A DNA stretch of 64,000 bases from positions 248,001 through 312,000 of the forward strand of contig NW_017265138.1 of assembly GCF_001638985.1 (NCBI RefSeq). Reading direction: 5' to 3'. This document shows, one piece after another, positions 1 through 12,522 of the stretch. How positions within the stretch are numbered: position 1 is the stretch's first letter; every line of letters starts with the position of its first letter. This DNA comes from Phycomyces blakesleeanus NRRL 1555(-). Taxonomy: Eukaryota > Mucoromycota > Mucoromycetes > Mucorales > Phycomycetaceae. A program made the position numbers and the translations under genes. Under the pieces are notes generated by a model that was given only the letters and a program-made list of their open reading frames with translations, was not told the origin of the DNA and ran no database searches.

Positions 1-1724
1 ATATCTTAAAAATAATAATACCAAGTTTAGTATAGAGAAAAGAGAAATAAATAAATTAAAAGCGTCATTTGTATATTATCAATTCGAGGTATAGAGAGAC
101 CTGATGGCATGTTCTATTGCCAAGATGTTGCAAATGTTACAAATTAACTAGAGCACATTGATAAAATCCTGAATTAGGCAAAACAACACCTGCTCTGCCA
201 CTTTAATCTCTTATATATATATATATAAAGTAACTTGTGAACAATAACAGGCTTTCATCTGGTTAGAGCTACGAATGTAACAGAACTCTTTGTGTAGTCT
301 ATTCTAGAAAAAAATAATATATGGATAGTAAGGATCGACAGCCCACGAGTTTACTAGAATAAATAAAACATTAATATTAATTTTATAATTAATGCAATAA
401 TAGCCTTGATTTTAGCTGTGAATTGCTTACAAGAAGAAGAAGAGCAGCCAAGGAATTTTGTTGGTGTAGTTGATTATTCTGCCGTAGTATGTGACATGGG
501 TATATAGAAAAAAAAAAAAAAAACACAGAAAAATTCAGTTGCTTGTTTTTGGTCCAAGCATGACCAAGGAGCTCAGTGCCTGGCTATGATTTCTTTGTAC
601 AACGGTTACTCGTATAATGATTTCTATGAATGGCCTGTATATATTTAGAGTTGCACCATGTTTCATAGCAATAAAGTGTATTAAGATCTTTATAATTTAC
701 CTAAAGAAAATCTTGGTATCTTGATATTGTTTCTTGAAATCATTTAGTACTATTACCCTTTTATCTTTTACCTTTTTTCTACCCCTTCCTCCTCTTATTT
801 TATTCTTTCTTTATTTATTTTTCTCCCTTGACAAAATTCCAGGCGTGCATTAGGTAATGCGGTCTACAATGCTATAAAATAAAACAAAACAAAATGCCAC
901 TGAAAAAGAAAAAAGCGGAGGCCCAAATAATAAATAATAAAATAGAGAGTAAATCTAACTTCTTGGTTCTACGCGCACAAGATAGATGCACAATTGATTG
1001 GTATTATAGTCGGCATTGTGAACCGAATCCGGGATAATGCAATCCGTATTGGTTCTTGATTCGATTTTTTTTTTTAAAAAAAGAAGGGAATACAAGTAGG
1101 ATTATGGCCGCTTATCAAACGCTTGTAATATTTATATCTTGATCAATTTGGTTTCAAATGAGTATAATATAAAGAGAGGAGAAATAATAACCATAATTTT
1201 TTTTTTAAAAAAAAATAAGATGGTAGTCGATGGTTAGTGATGATTGTAATGGTGTGTGGGGGATAAGGACCGGCTCTTGTATCCGAGCAAAATCTGTATT
1301 TTTTTTTTGAACCGTTCGTTCTGCCTCTAATTCTCCCCCCCTCCTCCCCCATACATAGTAGATAATTATCACTACTACCAAACGGCACCCAATTGAATTT
1401 TAATACAGTCTGTACCATACTATACTATACTATAGGTCGTCTCCCCCCCCCTCTTTTATTTTATTTTATTTTCTGGTTTGTCATCGTTCTGTTCTGTACT
1501 GAGCCAAAGTTCAATGGTCTATGTTATATTGGTATGATTATTATTTCATCAGCTCAAAATCAAATCAGATATTAGAACCAATTCAATCGTTGAATAGATA
1601 TTTTCTCTCTTCCTCTCTTTTTCTTACTGATTTTCTGTATACCTTTTTTTTTTCTTTTAAGATTTTTAAAATAACAAAAAATATATATAAAAATCAAGTA
1701 AAACAAATTAAAAGGAAAGAACCG
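1..1724. other. AT-rich spacer, no gene seen
   Basis: No convincing coding frame is visible on either strand. The stretch carries A/T tracts, a (TA)n run near 212-228, and two T-tract/A-tract palindromes at about 1065-1082 and 1196-1214. The last 300 bases, rich in pyrimidines and TATACTATACT-like repeats, are the likely promoter and leader of the gene starting at 1725. Confidence 0.5.
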
Positions 1725-2609
1725 ATGGATAGATGTGATCATTCAATGTCAGACATTGATGAAAATAAAGCTCTTGAACAAACGTTTGATGTACTGCTGC
1801 ACAAGAAGCTAGCCACACAAGCCCGCGAGTTAGAAGAATCACGAAACACGGCCAGACGGTACCGAGCCCAAGTGACCCGATTGCGAGCCGGTCTTGAGAT
1901 GATTATGGCCCAAAGTACTACTACTACTACTACTACTACTAATGATGATGATGATGATGATGCTGATAATAATAGCAATAAGAATGGAATTGGCTCAGAC
2001 AAGGCAACGGAAGCTCTAAAGTTACTTCAGAAAGAAACCGAACGCCACGCGATGGATTTAGAGAGAGAGACAAAACGTCAGTCTCTGCAAATAGCAGCAT
2101 TGGAACACAAGGTGTCAAACCAAACCCAAATAAATGAAAGAAAAACCCCACAACCTCACAACATAATACCGCAACCCCACACTTTAGATAAGAGTACGCA
2201 ATGCGATCTTGGTGTGACTCAAACTGCCCTTACGAGTGGTGCTTATGATGGTAGCGCAAGCCGTTTCTCTGACCCGGACGGACGACGACGACTAGAGATG
2301 GTGTTTCAGATTCAACACACACGCGAAACAAGGTTATTGGCGTGCCGAGTGATGGAACTCGAAGACGAACTCGAACACGTCTATTGCCACCAGCAGCAGC
2401 ACGAATATGACAAACGCCAGGCAGAGCTGAGGCAAGGTGTGGCAGAACGCACGCTCCGCCAAAGAGAGTCCGAGCACATTAGGGTCAGAGAAGGTCTGGA
2501 GGGAGAAATTGGTCAGCTAAAAGTTAAAATCAATAGCTTAGAAGGAGAGGTCGTACTGGTGTGCCAGCGACAAGCAATGTGGATGAACTCATTGGGCTGT
2601 AAAGCTTGA
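1725..2609 (+). CDS. coiled-coil protein of unknown function
   Basis: Single-exon ORF of 294 residues. I chose the ATG at 1725 because upstream codons in the same frame read low-complexity leader sequence, and coding-like composition begins here. Residues 15-64 and about 85-120 are strongly charged heptad-like helix, interrupted by a Thr8-Asn-Asp run at residues 65-80. The C-terminal half (about 190-285) is a second Glu/Arg/Gln-rich coiled coil. There is no signal peptide, membrane segment or catalytic motif. I do not recognise the family; a cytoskeletal or scaffold role is only a guess from the coiled coils. AATAAA-like signals follow the stop at about 2621-2632. Confidence 0.75.
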   Translation: MDRCDHSMSDIDENKALEQTFDVLLHKKLATQARELEESRNTARRYRAQVTRLRAGLEMIMAQSTTTTTTTTNDDDDDDADNNSNKNGIGSDKATEALKLLQKETERHAMDLERETKRQSLQIAALEHKVSNQTQINERKTPQPHNIIPQPHTLDKSTQCDLGVTQTALTSGAYDGSASRFSDPDGRRRLEMVFQIQHTRETRLLACRVMELEDELEHVYCHQQQHEYDKRQAELRQGVAERTLRQRESEHIRVREGLEGEIGQLKVKINSLEGEVVLVCQRQAMWMNSLGCKA

Positions 2610-2965
2610 ATTTGTAACAAATAAAAATAAATAATTCCTAATCAGAAGAATTATATATATATATATTTATAAAAGAGGTATTCAATAAAGCTCTTTTTTT
2701 TTATATATTTTTTTTAATTTCTTTTGATTGGTTGGTTACTGTCACATAATCCAAAAAAAGAAAAAGACCCTTGCTTGGTTACTTGACTGTGTGTTAATTA
2801 TTATATTAATTAATAATATGTTGTGTGTTGATTACCATTGTTTGATTTCGTTGATTGTATCTGTGGTTCATTTGCATACAGATCTCGTTATCATTATCGA
2901 TTCCTTGATTGTTTGATTTTTTTTATTTTTTTATTTGTTGTTATTTTTTATTTTTTTTTACTGAA
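2610..2965. other. intergenic spacer
   Basis: Contains AATAAA-like polyadenylation signals of the upstream gene, then a T-rich leader (TTTTATTTTTTT...) directly before the ATG of the b5 reductase gene. No coding sequence is supported. Confidence 0.5.
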
Positions 2966-3979
2966 ATGGCTACAAAACAAACAGCGTGGCGACGTTTAAA
3001 GTATGTTGCACCCGTTGCAATGGCAGGACTTGTCGGTTGGTCACAATGGACGAGTGTACCTCCCCATCGTTTGTTGCCTGATCGCTACACAAGTCTAAAA
3101 GTGTTGGAAAAAGAGCAAGTCAGTCCAGATACATTCCGTCTTCGCCTCGAGACCGAAAGACAGCAATCAAAAGAGTATCCTGTAATGTCGAGTGTGTACA
3201 TCAAAGACGATTCGATTCAGGTCATGCGGCCTTACACACCAATCAATCCCGATCCTTACCAGGATGGTCATGTCGATCTGCTCATCAAGCGCTATGAAAA
3301 TGGTTCTGTCTCACGTATGTTGTCCAAAGCAGACTTGCACGACGTAATTCATGTCCGTGGCCCTATGATCGAGTACGACTATCAACCAAATTCAAGACAA
3401 GAAATTGGCATGGTACGCTTTTTTTTTTATTTTATTTATTTATTTATTTATTGTAATATCACAAACAAAAATAAAATAACAACAAAAGCTATTTAGATCG
3501 CAGGTGGTACGGGTATTACACCAATGTATCAGCTTATCCAGCATATCCTTCACAATCCAGCCGACAAGACCAAGATGTGGTTGATCTACGGGAGCCAATC
3601 TGAAAAGGACATCTTGCTTCGAGAAGAGCTGGATAAATTGGCAGCCGAAAACAAGGATCGACTGCGGGTTATGTACCTGGTTGACCGACCATCCAAAGAT
3701 TGGGAGGGACAAGTTGGTTATGTTTCTGAGGGAATGGTGAAGTCATTGTTGGGAACCAACCAGCCTGTTGACCCTATAGCTGTTAATGGTGGTAATAGCA
3801 ATAGTAACAATAACAGTAACAACAGTGACAGCATTAGTCGGCTGGTGTTTGTGTGTGGACCAGACAAGATGTTGGCCCATGTTTGTGGTGAAAAGGCCCG
3901 GGACTTCTCACAAGGCAAGGTCAGTGGTGTCCTTGGACGCTTGGGATTGACTTCAAGGGAAGTGTGGAAATTACAGTAA
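2966..3979 (+). CDS. MCR1: NADH-cytochrome b5 reductase
   Basis: Two exons, 2966-3412 and 3497-3979, with a GT-AG intron; the joined product is 309 residues. It is a flavoprotein that moves electrons from NADH to cytochrome b5 or related acceptors. Residues 12-27 form a short hydrophobic N-terminal segment fitting an outer mitochondrial or ER membrane anchor. The FAD-binding motif RPYTPI is near residue 90. The second exon opens with the NAD-binding GGTGITPM motif, and the family CGPDKM motif lies near the C-terminus. A Ser/Asn-rich insert precedes CGPD and is unusual; it probably sits in a surface loop. Length fits MCR1/CBR1. Mitochondrial versus ER location cannot be settled from sequence alone. 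Confidence 0.93.
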
Positions 3980-4341
3980 AAAAAAAAATTACTCTGTTCT
4001 TCATTATGATTTCTTGTGTACAGACTCTCACATGGGTTGATGGGATTCCCACCCAAAAGGCATTAGTGAAGAAACTTTTGAGGGTGAGGAGAGAGAAAGA
4101 GATGGGGGGTGAAGATATAAGAAGAGAGAGGGGGGGGGGACTAGGGTTTATTAAGCGCCGATTTTTTTTTTATATAAAAAAAAATGTATATTGTATTTAA
4201 TTTGTTTAATATAAAAAGACATCTTTTATTTATTTTTTTTACCCCACCTTAGATTCTCTTATTCTTTTCTTCTTCTTTTTAGTTGATTAATACAACATCA
4301 CCATAAACCATAAACCATAAACCATAAACCACCAACAAACA
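3980..4341. other. intergenic spacer
   Basis: Holds a purine-rich tract around 4080-4140, a T-tract/A-tract near 4160-4186 and a short CATAAAC direct repeat (about 4300-4330) just before the next ATG. No gene seen. Confidence 0.45.
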
Positions 4342-6297
4342 ATGAACCCCAGACCCTTACATCTCGACATACAATCTTTGCGCCAACGCACCTTCCACTC
4401 TACTGACCCCCCCTCCCCTTCCCTTTCGACCAATTCGTTCATGTCTTCTATGTCTTGGATGGCCGAAAAGTCCAGCAGAGACTTGGTTCCGATGCTGAAG
4501 AATGCTTACAGTGCCCTAAAAGAAAAAGAGAGAGGTATGCATTATATACATTGTATATTGTAAAATATATTGCAAAAACTGCAAAAATTGCAAAAATTGC
4601 AAAATTGCAAAATGTATAAAAATGCAATATAGTATAGTACAATTTTTTTTTTATATAAATGAATAAATGAATTTTATTTTAGATTTTAGAGTTATTTCTA
4701 TTGTTATTGTTATTGTTGCTGTTGCTGTTGCTTATAACAAATTTATCTATTTATTTATATTACTGTTTCTTTAGATCTTGTGCTTGCAGCCGAAATAGGA
4801 AAATCCCTATTGGAGAATAACATTGCACTCAAATCAAGTTATGAAACCCTCCTACAGCAGACTCAGCGTCCCAACCCGCTGCCCACTCCGTCTTCATCTC
4901 TTGCCACCCAAACATCATGTCACCTCACTCTTGACAATGGCAGCGAATCAGGTGACTCTATCCAAACAGAGGAAGATGATCCTTTTTACAACTACAACTA
5001 CAACTATCCAATCCCATCCCATTCTACTCGCGAGGCCATGATCGAAGTCCTGGAAAAGAAGAACGTCGAGCTCAACCAGGAGCTCGATCTCTTGCTCAAC
5101 GAACAGACAAAGCTCGAACGGACCAACATCAAGCGCACCCGCCAGCTAGAGTCCGAGGTGGCCGTCTTGAGAGGCAATCTGGAGATCGCGTCCTCCAAAG
5201 TACTCGAATTGGAAGAAATGAATGAGCGCCAGAGGAGAATTGAGAAGACCAGACAGTACCCATCGGAGTCAGAGATGGCAGCACAAGACGATCATGTCGA
5301 ACAGCTGCTGACCAAAGTAGATGATCTCCAATTCGAGAATGCTATTGTCATTCAGTCCAAACAAGAGATCGAAAAGAAGCTATCAGAAACCCTCAAGGAT
5401 CTCCGGGCCCTCAAGGAGCAGTACGAGACCTACCAGTCGACCGAAAAAGAACACCAGTCGCTGCAGGAAGCCTACAGACGCCAGTTCCAGCACATCAGCG
5501 AGCTCAATGCCACAGTAGAAGATCATCGGCATGTCCTACAACGTCTTCAGGACAAAGGCATCCAGATAAACACAGCAAAAAGCACACCTGCACCAAGCTG
5601 CTACGGAGGCGACACTCCTGCATTCCGCAACACACTTCTTGGAGAACTCGAGTCCGAGTGGTTGAAATCAAACACGCATGGTCCACCAGCCCTCAGTCGA
5701 TCAGCCTCCACACCCACGCCTCGTTACCACGACTCTTTTGGCGATGATGACAACGATGACGACTCTAACCATCTACGTGGAACATACACCCCACGCCCAC
5801 AATCGCATAAGAGCTTCCGCTCAGGCCCAGCCTTTTCGACCCGAGCACAGCCAGGAATGACAAATTCTGGATCTGGGAACATCAACAATCATAACAACCT
5901 ATCCTCATTCTACCAACCCGACCCAGGCTTCTTACTCGAGACTGCTCTTTCCAAGGTCAGCGGAATCGACCCTTATTTGCTCGACCAGGCACTCGAGTTT
6001 GTGAACCGTATCGAAGAAGAACATGATGCAGAAAAGCAGGCAGCATTATATGAACCTTGTGATGATGCCTCAAATTGCTCCACATTCCGAGGCTATCCCT
6101 CACCCTCATTATCTTATCCTCTTATCCACCGAGAATCTAAAAGTATGGTACAGCACAAGCCCAAAGGAGGCCGGGTATCACGCCTTCTTGGAGCCATTTT
6201 TAGATCTTTGTGGCGCTGGTGTCGCTTTGCAATCATCTTGACCACAGCAGTCCTGATCAGTTTGTGGAGTGGTCCTGATGGTGTCCTTGAGGAATAA
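4342..6297 (+). CDS. HAP1/TRAK-like coiled-coil dynein-adaptor candidate with C-terminal membrane anchor
   Basis: Two exons, 4342-4534 and 4775-6297, joined at phase 1 to give 571 residues. Directly after the junction the protein reads D65-x3-A69-A70-x2-G73-x2-L76-L77, which fits the CC1-box pattern of dynein-activating adaptors (Spindly, BICD, TRAK, HAP1) that binds dynein light intermediate chain. Long coiled coil spans about 140-270. Near residues 349-354 the sequence TLLGEL resembles the Spindly motif that contacts the dynactin pointed end. The C-terminus is basic and aromatic, followed by a hydrophobic segment (about 548-562) and a short acidic tail, so the protein looks tail-anchored. 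By inference it could tether dynein to an organelle membrane. The family match is motif-based; the cargo is unknown. Confidence 0.75.
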
Positions 6298-6908
6298 AAA
6301 AAAAAAAAAAGAGAGAGAGAGAAATCCTTGCTTTTGCCTAATATTGCCCTACTCTCTTTCCTTGCTCCTTAACCTTTAAAGCACTTGACTCCATTATCCA
6401 CATTCATAGTCACATTCACATTCACATTCATATTCATATTAACATCTGTCTTTACACCAACTTACGCTTCATTATCCTTGTTCTTCTTTTGTATTGCTTA
6501 TAGCTGAAATTTCTTCCCTGAATTTTGTTTACAAAGCCCCTCCTCTCCTTCTCCTTCTCCTCTTCGCTTTCACATCTTTCTACTACATCTTTCCGTCCTT
6601 CTCTTAATCATTCACTCCATTCTCTCCTTACCAACACATCCACTCTTTCCTTGCCCTTGCCCTTGCTTTTATTCTTATTCTTATTTTTTGTAATATGTTT
6701 AGAGGTTGATACCACAATCCTTTATTCTTTGATACAGTTCTACATACTATCACTATCACTATCACTATCACTATTACAAATTACAAATTACAAATTACAA
6801 ATTACAAATTACAAATTATTACTACTATTATTATTATTCGCATCATTATCCTTTTTTTGTTCAACATAAAGAAAAAGCAACAAAAAAACATCTTTTATGG
6901 TTCAACCC

Positions 6909-6948
<40 letters not shown>

Positions 6949-7503
6949 TTTGTATTCATTGGAAATTAAACACAATAAAATCGTTTATTTATCTTTGGCT
7001 TTCATTTCTTTCTCACATCTGCTCCTCTACCACCAAATCACCTTTACCCCTACACTTTCCTCCCTCCCTTTCTCCCCCCCTTTTTAACAGCACTCACCCA
7101 CCCCTTCCTACCTTCCTACCTTCTGTTTATGTTTGAGTGACGCAAGTTTAATCGGGTATTAAACACACTTTTACACCTATACACACCTATACACACACAC
7201 GCATGTACGCATGTACGCACGTACGCACCTACGCACAGCCAAACACAAAAGCTCAGAAAAAAACATATGAAAACGCAAAGCTAATTATATTTTTATATAT
7301 AAATTTTTCTTGTCTTTGAATTATTATTATTATTATTTTCTTTTATTTAAGCGTTTGACAAGCAGGAACGAAAAAAAAAAAAAAAAAGAAAAAAAAAAAA
7401 AACGAAAAGCCCAAAGACATTTTTTTTTTCTGCTTTTCTGCTTTTACTTTATTTTATTTATTGTAAAGCATATACACATATATAAATATAAATATATATT
7501 GTA
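6298..7503. other. intergenic spacer rich in simple repeats
   Basis: Pyrimidine-rich DNA with a CACATT run near 6413-6440, a 7-bp ACAAATT tandem (about 6776-6818), a TTA trinucleotide run (6910-6947) and CACGTACG-like steps near 7200-7235. No coding frame looks real. The 3' end probably contains the KEX1 promoter. Confidence 0.5.
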
Positions 7504-8504
7504 ATGTGGAAACGCGTCTTTTGGAGTGTGTTGGGTCTTGGTTTCTTACCTGGCCTGATGGCGCAGAAAGGTAGACCTCTCTCTCTCTCTCTATCTCTCC
7601 CCCTTTTTTTTATATGTATATACATATAATGCTGGCCATCAAAGAAAGAAAGACAAGCAGACAAACAGATAGAAACAGTATATACACCATACAAGGGGAT
7701 CTAGGGCAGAAATGAGGTTCCTAAATTACACTACATGCATACAAAAAAATCAAACAACAAACAAAAGAGATAGAAACAGACAACTGGAATCATCTATCTA
7801 TCTATCTCTCTCTCTACCTACCTACCTACCTACCTACCTGCCTGCCTACCTATTTATCTATTTTGGAAACCTATATATATATCCAATTATTACAATTACG
7901 ATTATTTAACATTTTGAATTGTTGTCTATGAACAGCTGAAGACTATCGAATCACTCATTTACCTGGAATTGACGTCAATACACTTCCAAGCACACAGTAT
8001 GCTGGTCATGTCGAGATATCTCCCGAGACCAATGGTCATTTGTTCTTTTGGATGATTGAACAAGCTCAGACTACCTCACCTGATAAACTTGCAAGTTCCA
8101 CATCTTTTACATTCACTTCTTTTAAAAGAAAAAGAAGAAGAAGAAAAAAAGAAGTTTTTAGGAAACTCTTAGTAGTCAATCAATGACTAACTTTGTGATT
8201 AGATCATCTGGTTGAATGGTGGCCCGGGATGTTCTAGGTAAAAACCAAAAAAATAAATAAATAGATAGATGAATGATAATAGTTATTGAAATTATTATTA
8301 TTATTGTTGTTGTTGTTGTTGTTAGTATGGACGGTCTCTTTCTTGAGAATGGCCCATTTAGAGTCAACAAGGACATGTCATTGAGTGTAAGTCCAGGAGG
8401 ATGGCAGGATTACGCAACTACTGTATTTTGTGAGTTATTATTATTTTATTTTATTTTTGGCAATTATGAACTGTTATTGTGGAAAGTCCATGATTCATTA
8501 TACC

Positions 8505-8535
<31 letters not shown>

Positions 8536-11474
8536 AATAAAGATTTACATATTTTTATTAGTGGATCAGCCAGTAGGAACTGGGTTCAGTTTTGCAGAAA
8601 CAATTAGCTACACCAAGAACCTCACTCAAGTAAGTTGATAAGATTGGAGCTCAATATTAACATAACATAACATAGCATAGTATAGATTGGAAAATCAATA
8701 TCATCTTTGTTGGCAATCGAGATATTTATTTATTTATTTTGGGTGTAGATTGCTAAAGACTTTACGGTTTTTTTGGACGAATTTTTCGAAATCTTTCCCG
8801 ATCTCAAATCCAAGGATGTAAAGTTTTTTTATTTTATTTTATTTTATTAAAATCTTATGATAAATATGTATATATATATATATCTATATATCTATATAGA
8901 TGTATATTGCTGGAGAGAGCTATGCCGGAACTTATATCCCATACATTGCTTCACTTATGCTTGATCAAAATGCTATTAAGGAAAGAGAGGCAAGTCTATG
9001 TATTTTAGTACCGAATTGATTGACCAAAGCCATACATGAAATAAATAAATAAATAAATAATAGAGACTAATAACAATCATGCTATTTATCCATGTAGTAT
9101 AATCTCAAGGGAATTGCGATTGGCAATGGTTGGATTTCACCCCGTCATCATGTAAGGAAATTAAAACAACAAGAAGAACGTAAATTGAGTGTATATTATA
9201 TATATATAAATTAGTATGATGCTATATATGACTTTGGTGTACAGAACAATATACTTGTGGGTCCATACAAGGCAAGTCAAATTCCCTTTTTTTTTTAAAA
9301 AAAAAAAAAAAAAACAAAGATATTATTTGTGATTCTGATGATGGTATATATATATATATATATAATATGTATGTGTGTGCGTGTTTAGGCACTCGCAGAT
9401 AAACATTTGGATAGATGCCACACACTACTTGACCGCAGCTCGAGAATCAGTATAGAGACGTGTGAACAACTGATGTCAGACATTCTGGATAGTTCGACCT
9501 ATGAGTAAGTAAATTTAATAATAGTAATAATAATAACAATAACTTTTTTGCTCGATTTGGGGTTCATCTGGGGTTCATTTGGATTGCTTGCTTAAGATTA
9601 AACATGTGGCTTACAGAGAAAAGGGCCAACAGTACTGTGTGAATCAATACGATATCCGGATAAAGAACGAAGAAGCTCCGATGTGTGGCCAAACGTGGCC
9701 ACATGAATTAACACAAGTAACTGAATACTTGAGGGTAAAATATCACTTTTATATTTTAAACAACAACAACAACAACAAAAGTACAATAATGAGGCATAAA
9801 GTTTAATTTATGAATGAATGAACTTTACAAATCCATATCTATTAACAACAACAACAACAACAACAACAAATTAGTTGCCTGAATTGGTTTCATCTATCCA
9901 TGCAAAAAAGCAGTCTTTGGGATGGGTTGAATGTGCTCGAAGTGTATCGTATGCTTTGGATGACGATAAGAGTCCACCTTCATTTGATGTAAGTCATCCA
10001 AACAAACAAAAGAACCTGTTTTTGGAAATAATACTGTTATTGTTATTGGCTGGTGGTTGGGGGATGACTTGATCTAGTTGCTGCCTTCTATTCTCAAGGA
10101 GATCCCTATCTTGCTATTCAGGTAAACAAAAAAAAAAGACAAAAAGAAGCAGGAAATATGCGCTTTCACATGTATTTTTTTCATAAAAACCTAAATATAT
10201 ATATATATGTGTTAGTGGTGAATATGATCTGATCTGCAACCATCTTGGGACAGAATACATGATTGGAAATATGACATGGAATGGAAAACAAGGTTTCAAG
10301 GTAAGAGCAACAGCCCTTATCACTACCATTCAATAACAAACCAAAATAATATTTATTTATTTATTTTAGTCTGCAAAGAGCGAGGATTGGTTTATGGATG
10401 ACAAAGTAGTCGGCCAGTACACAGAGGACAGAAACCTAACCTATGTATTGATCAAAGACGGAAGCCACATGGTGCCATATGACAAACCCCTCGAAACGTT
10501 GGATATGATCAATCGATTCATTGGCGCTGGCGACAACTCCGTTGTTGGGAAATCCAGTCGCGTGGGTCCATCTAATGGCAGTAATGGCAGTAAACCTCCT
10601 CAGCCTGCTAAGCCTCAAGCCAAACCAACCACTTCAAAGACCCAAGACGAGTCTAAAACAAAGACACCCGAAGAAAATGAAGAAAAGCCAAAGGAACCAA
10701 CAGATAAAGGCACCCCTGAAGACGAAACAAAAAACTCTGACTACTGGGAACAGTATTACAGCTGGTAAATAAAAGAATAAATAGAAAACAGATTTGCTGA
10801 GCATATTATACACCAACCAATTGATTAATTAATTGATTGATTAATTAATTAATTGTAGGGGAACATCTGCATTGATTTTTGTAATTCTTTTTGCTGCTCT
10901 TTTGGGTTACTGCTGGTACCGGTCCCGAAAGCAAGACCGTGGTAACTACAGCTCAGCACCTTCCCGTAGTACTCAGGCCCCTTCTCGGGGTATTATGGGT
11001 CGTATTGCCGGGTTCTTTACTGAATGTCAAGTTACCCCTAAACCCAAGTTTCGTTTAAATGACCCTTATGATGATAATGAACTGTAAGTAACATATATAT
11101 AATTATTTTTTGATATGTAAATAAACTAACCCAACTTTATTTATTTTTTTATATTATTTTTGTGCTTGTTTGGGTTTTTGTTTGATTTGTTGGGGGTGAA
11201 CAAAAAAAATATATACAGAGAGGAATTAGTGGTTGAGACACCTACATTATTTGTCGCTGAAGAATCTGATGGGGAAGACCATCCAAACTCATCAACCTCA
11301 TCACCATCTCATGCTGCTGGTAGTGCTGTACGTTCATCTAATAATACTTCACCCAGTCGTTTTGCAGCCAATTATAATGAAGAAAATACGGACGATGACT
11401 TTGATGACTTTGCTGATTGGGACGAAAGTAGCAGTCTTGTGGATGTGGACCATAAGCAAGGAAAGAAACATTAA
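7504..11474 (+). CDS. KEX1: KEX1-type pheromone-processing serine carboxypeptidase
   Basis: Seventeen exons: 7504-7570, 7936-8090, 8203-8237, 8326-8429, 8562-8629, 8749-8817, 8900-8989, 9098-9151, 9215-9271, 9389-9504, 9617-9734, 9875-9988, 10078-10121, 10216-10300, 10370-10764, 10859-11083, 11219-11474. They sum to 683 codons with no frame break. Residues 1-20 are a signal peptide. The catalytic triad is visible: Ser173 in GESYAG, Asp368 in GEYDLICN, His425 in GSHMVPYD; the oxyanion region reads [13 protein letters not shown] Pro/Lys/Glu-rich stalk, a membrane segment (about 525-544) and an acidic cytosolic tail follow, as in trans-Golgi Kex1, which trims C-terminal Lys/Arg from secretory precursors. 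Three introns (8091-8202, 8990-9097, 9272-9388) must start with GC to keep frame. Confidence 0.93.
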
Positions 11475-11811
11475 GATGTCTATATCTAATTTTACTCTAT
11501 AAACATAGAGATAAAGCAAAAAAAAAAAAAATCCATTCATCCTACTCCATTTGATTACTCTATTTACGTAGACAAACCATTTCTTTCTTTCTTCAATACA
11601 AGAAGCTATCATATATATATATACACGCACACACACACGCACACGCACACGCACACAATACAGCGCAATAAAATACATACACATTTGTATCCAATATATA
11701 TATATATATATTATTATTATTATTATTATTATATGTATAACCAACCAAAAAAGTTGGCTTGCATAAACAGCACACTGCTTTTAATGCATATTATATACGT
11801 ATGTCTTTACA

Positions 11812-12522
11812 TCAAGATAATTCTATAGACAGACCTTTCTTTATTCGTACTACCCATTGACTCACTACCCCGAAAAAAGTTTCTCTTTTTGCTGATTTTG
11901 GCAAGGCAACCTTTGGTCTAGTAGTAGTAGTAAGAGGAGGAGGGCATATACGATTTGGACTTGGATTTGAATTTGTTTCCTGCCAAATAGGCATATCCAA
12001 GTATTTTTGGTCATCTAACAAAGGATAATATTCCGGAATGCTGTCTAGCCAGGCCTGCAAAAGATCTCTCTTCTCATAGTCCACAAAGGTATCTTTTGAA
12101 GATGGACAGTCGACACTTGGGCCTTTGTGATCTTCATGCTCTACTAGCTGGGTTGATGGCGGAGACAGTGGCAGCGTAAGTCTTGGTCGATGGTTTTGTC
12201 CTCCTCTGTATTCGAGACTACACGACATAACACACGGCCAGGACGGTTCATTTTTGTCTAGTTCAGAGAATATGGTGCAGTAGCCACGACAGATGCAGGG
12301 CTCGACCGGGGAAGTGAGGTGTCTTGTGTGCGTGTAACACTCCTTGGGACATAACAGATGAATCAGCCACGTATCTCTGTCGCGCTCAACGGGGTGTCCC
12401 CAGTCAACTTTATTAGGTGGTTTTTTGGTCGGTGGACTGCACAGTTTTGGATAAGAAGATGCGGGTGGAAACCAGAAAAGAGGAGAAGTTATACAAAGAT
12501 TTCTGCTTGAGCAAGTTGTCAT
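11812..12522 (-). CDS. Cys-containing protein of unknown function
   Basis: Uninterrupted ORF of 236 residues from the ATG at 12522; an earlier in-frame ATG at 12582 lies in leader-like sequence. The central part (about 65-120) holds nine Cys with several His, in patterns such as CPKEC, CICRGYC and CVMSC, which could form a zinc-binding or disulfide fold. The C-terminal half is Pro/Ser-rich with a short acidic stretch. There is no clear signal peptide. I do not recognise the family. It is convergent with KEX1, with about 340 bp between the stops. The long frame and Cys spacing favour a real gene, but its function is unknown. Confidence 0.6.
   Translation of the reverse strand: MTTCSSRNLCITSPLFWFPPASSYPKLCSPPTKKPPNKVDWGHPVERDRDTWLIHLLCPKECYTHTRHLTSPVEPCICRGYCTIFSELDKNEPSWPCVMSCSLEYRGGQNHRPRLTLPLSPPSTQLVEHEDHKGPSVDCPSSKDTFVDYEKRDLLQAWLDSIPEYYPLLDDQKYLDMPIWQETNSNPSPNRICPPPLTTTTRPKVALPKSAKRETFFGVVSQWVVRIKKGLSIELS

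Noticed and set aside
2966..3979. Two separate genes for the b5 reductase halves
   Set aside because: A GT-AG intron joins them exactly in frame, and both halves are needed for the FAD and NAD domains.
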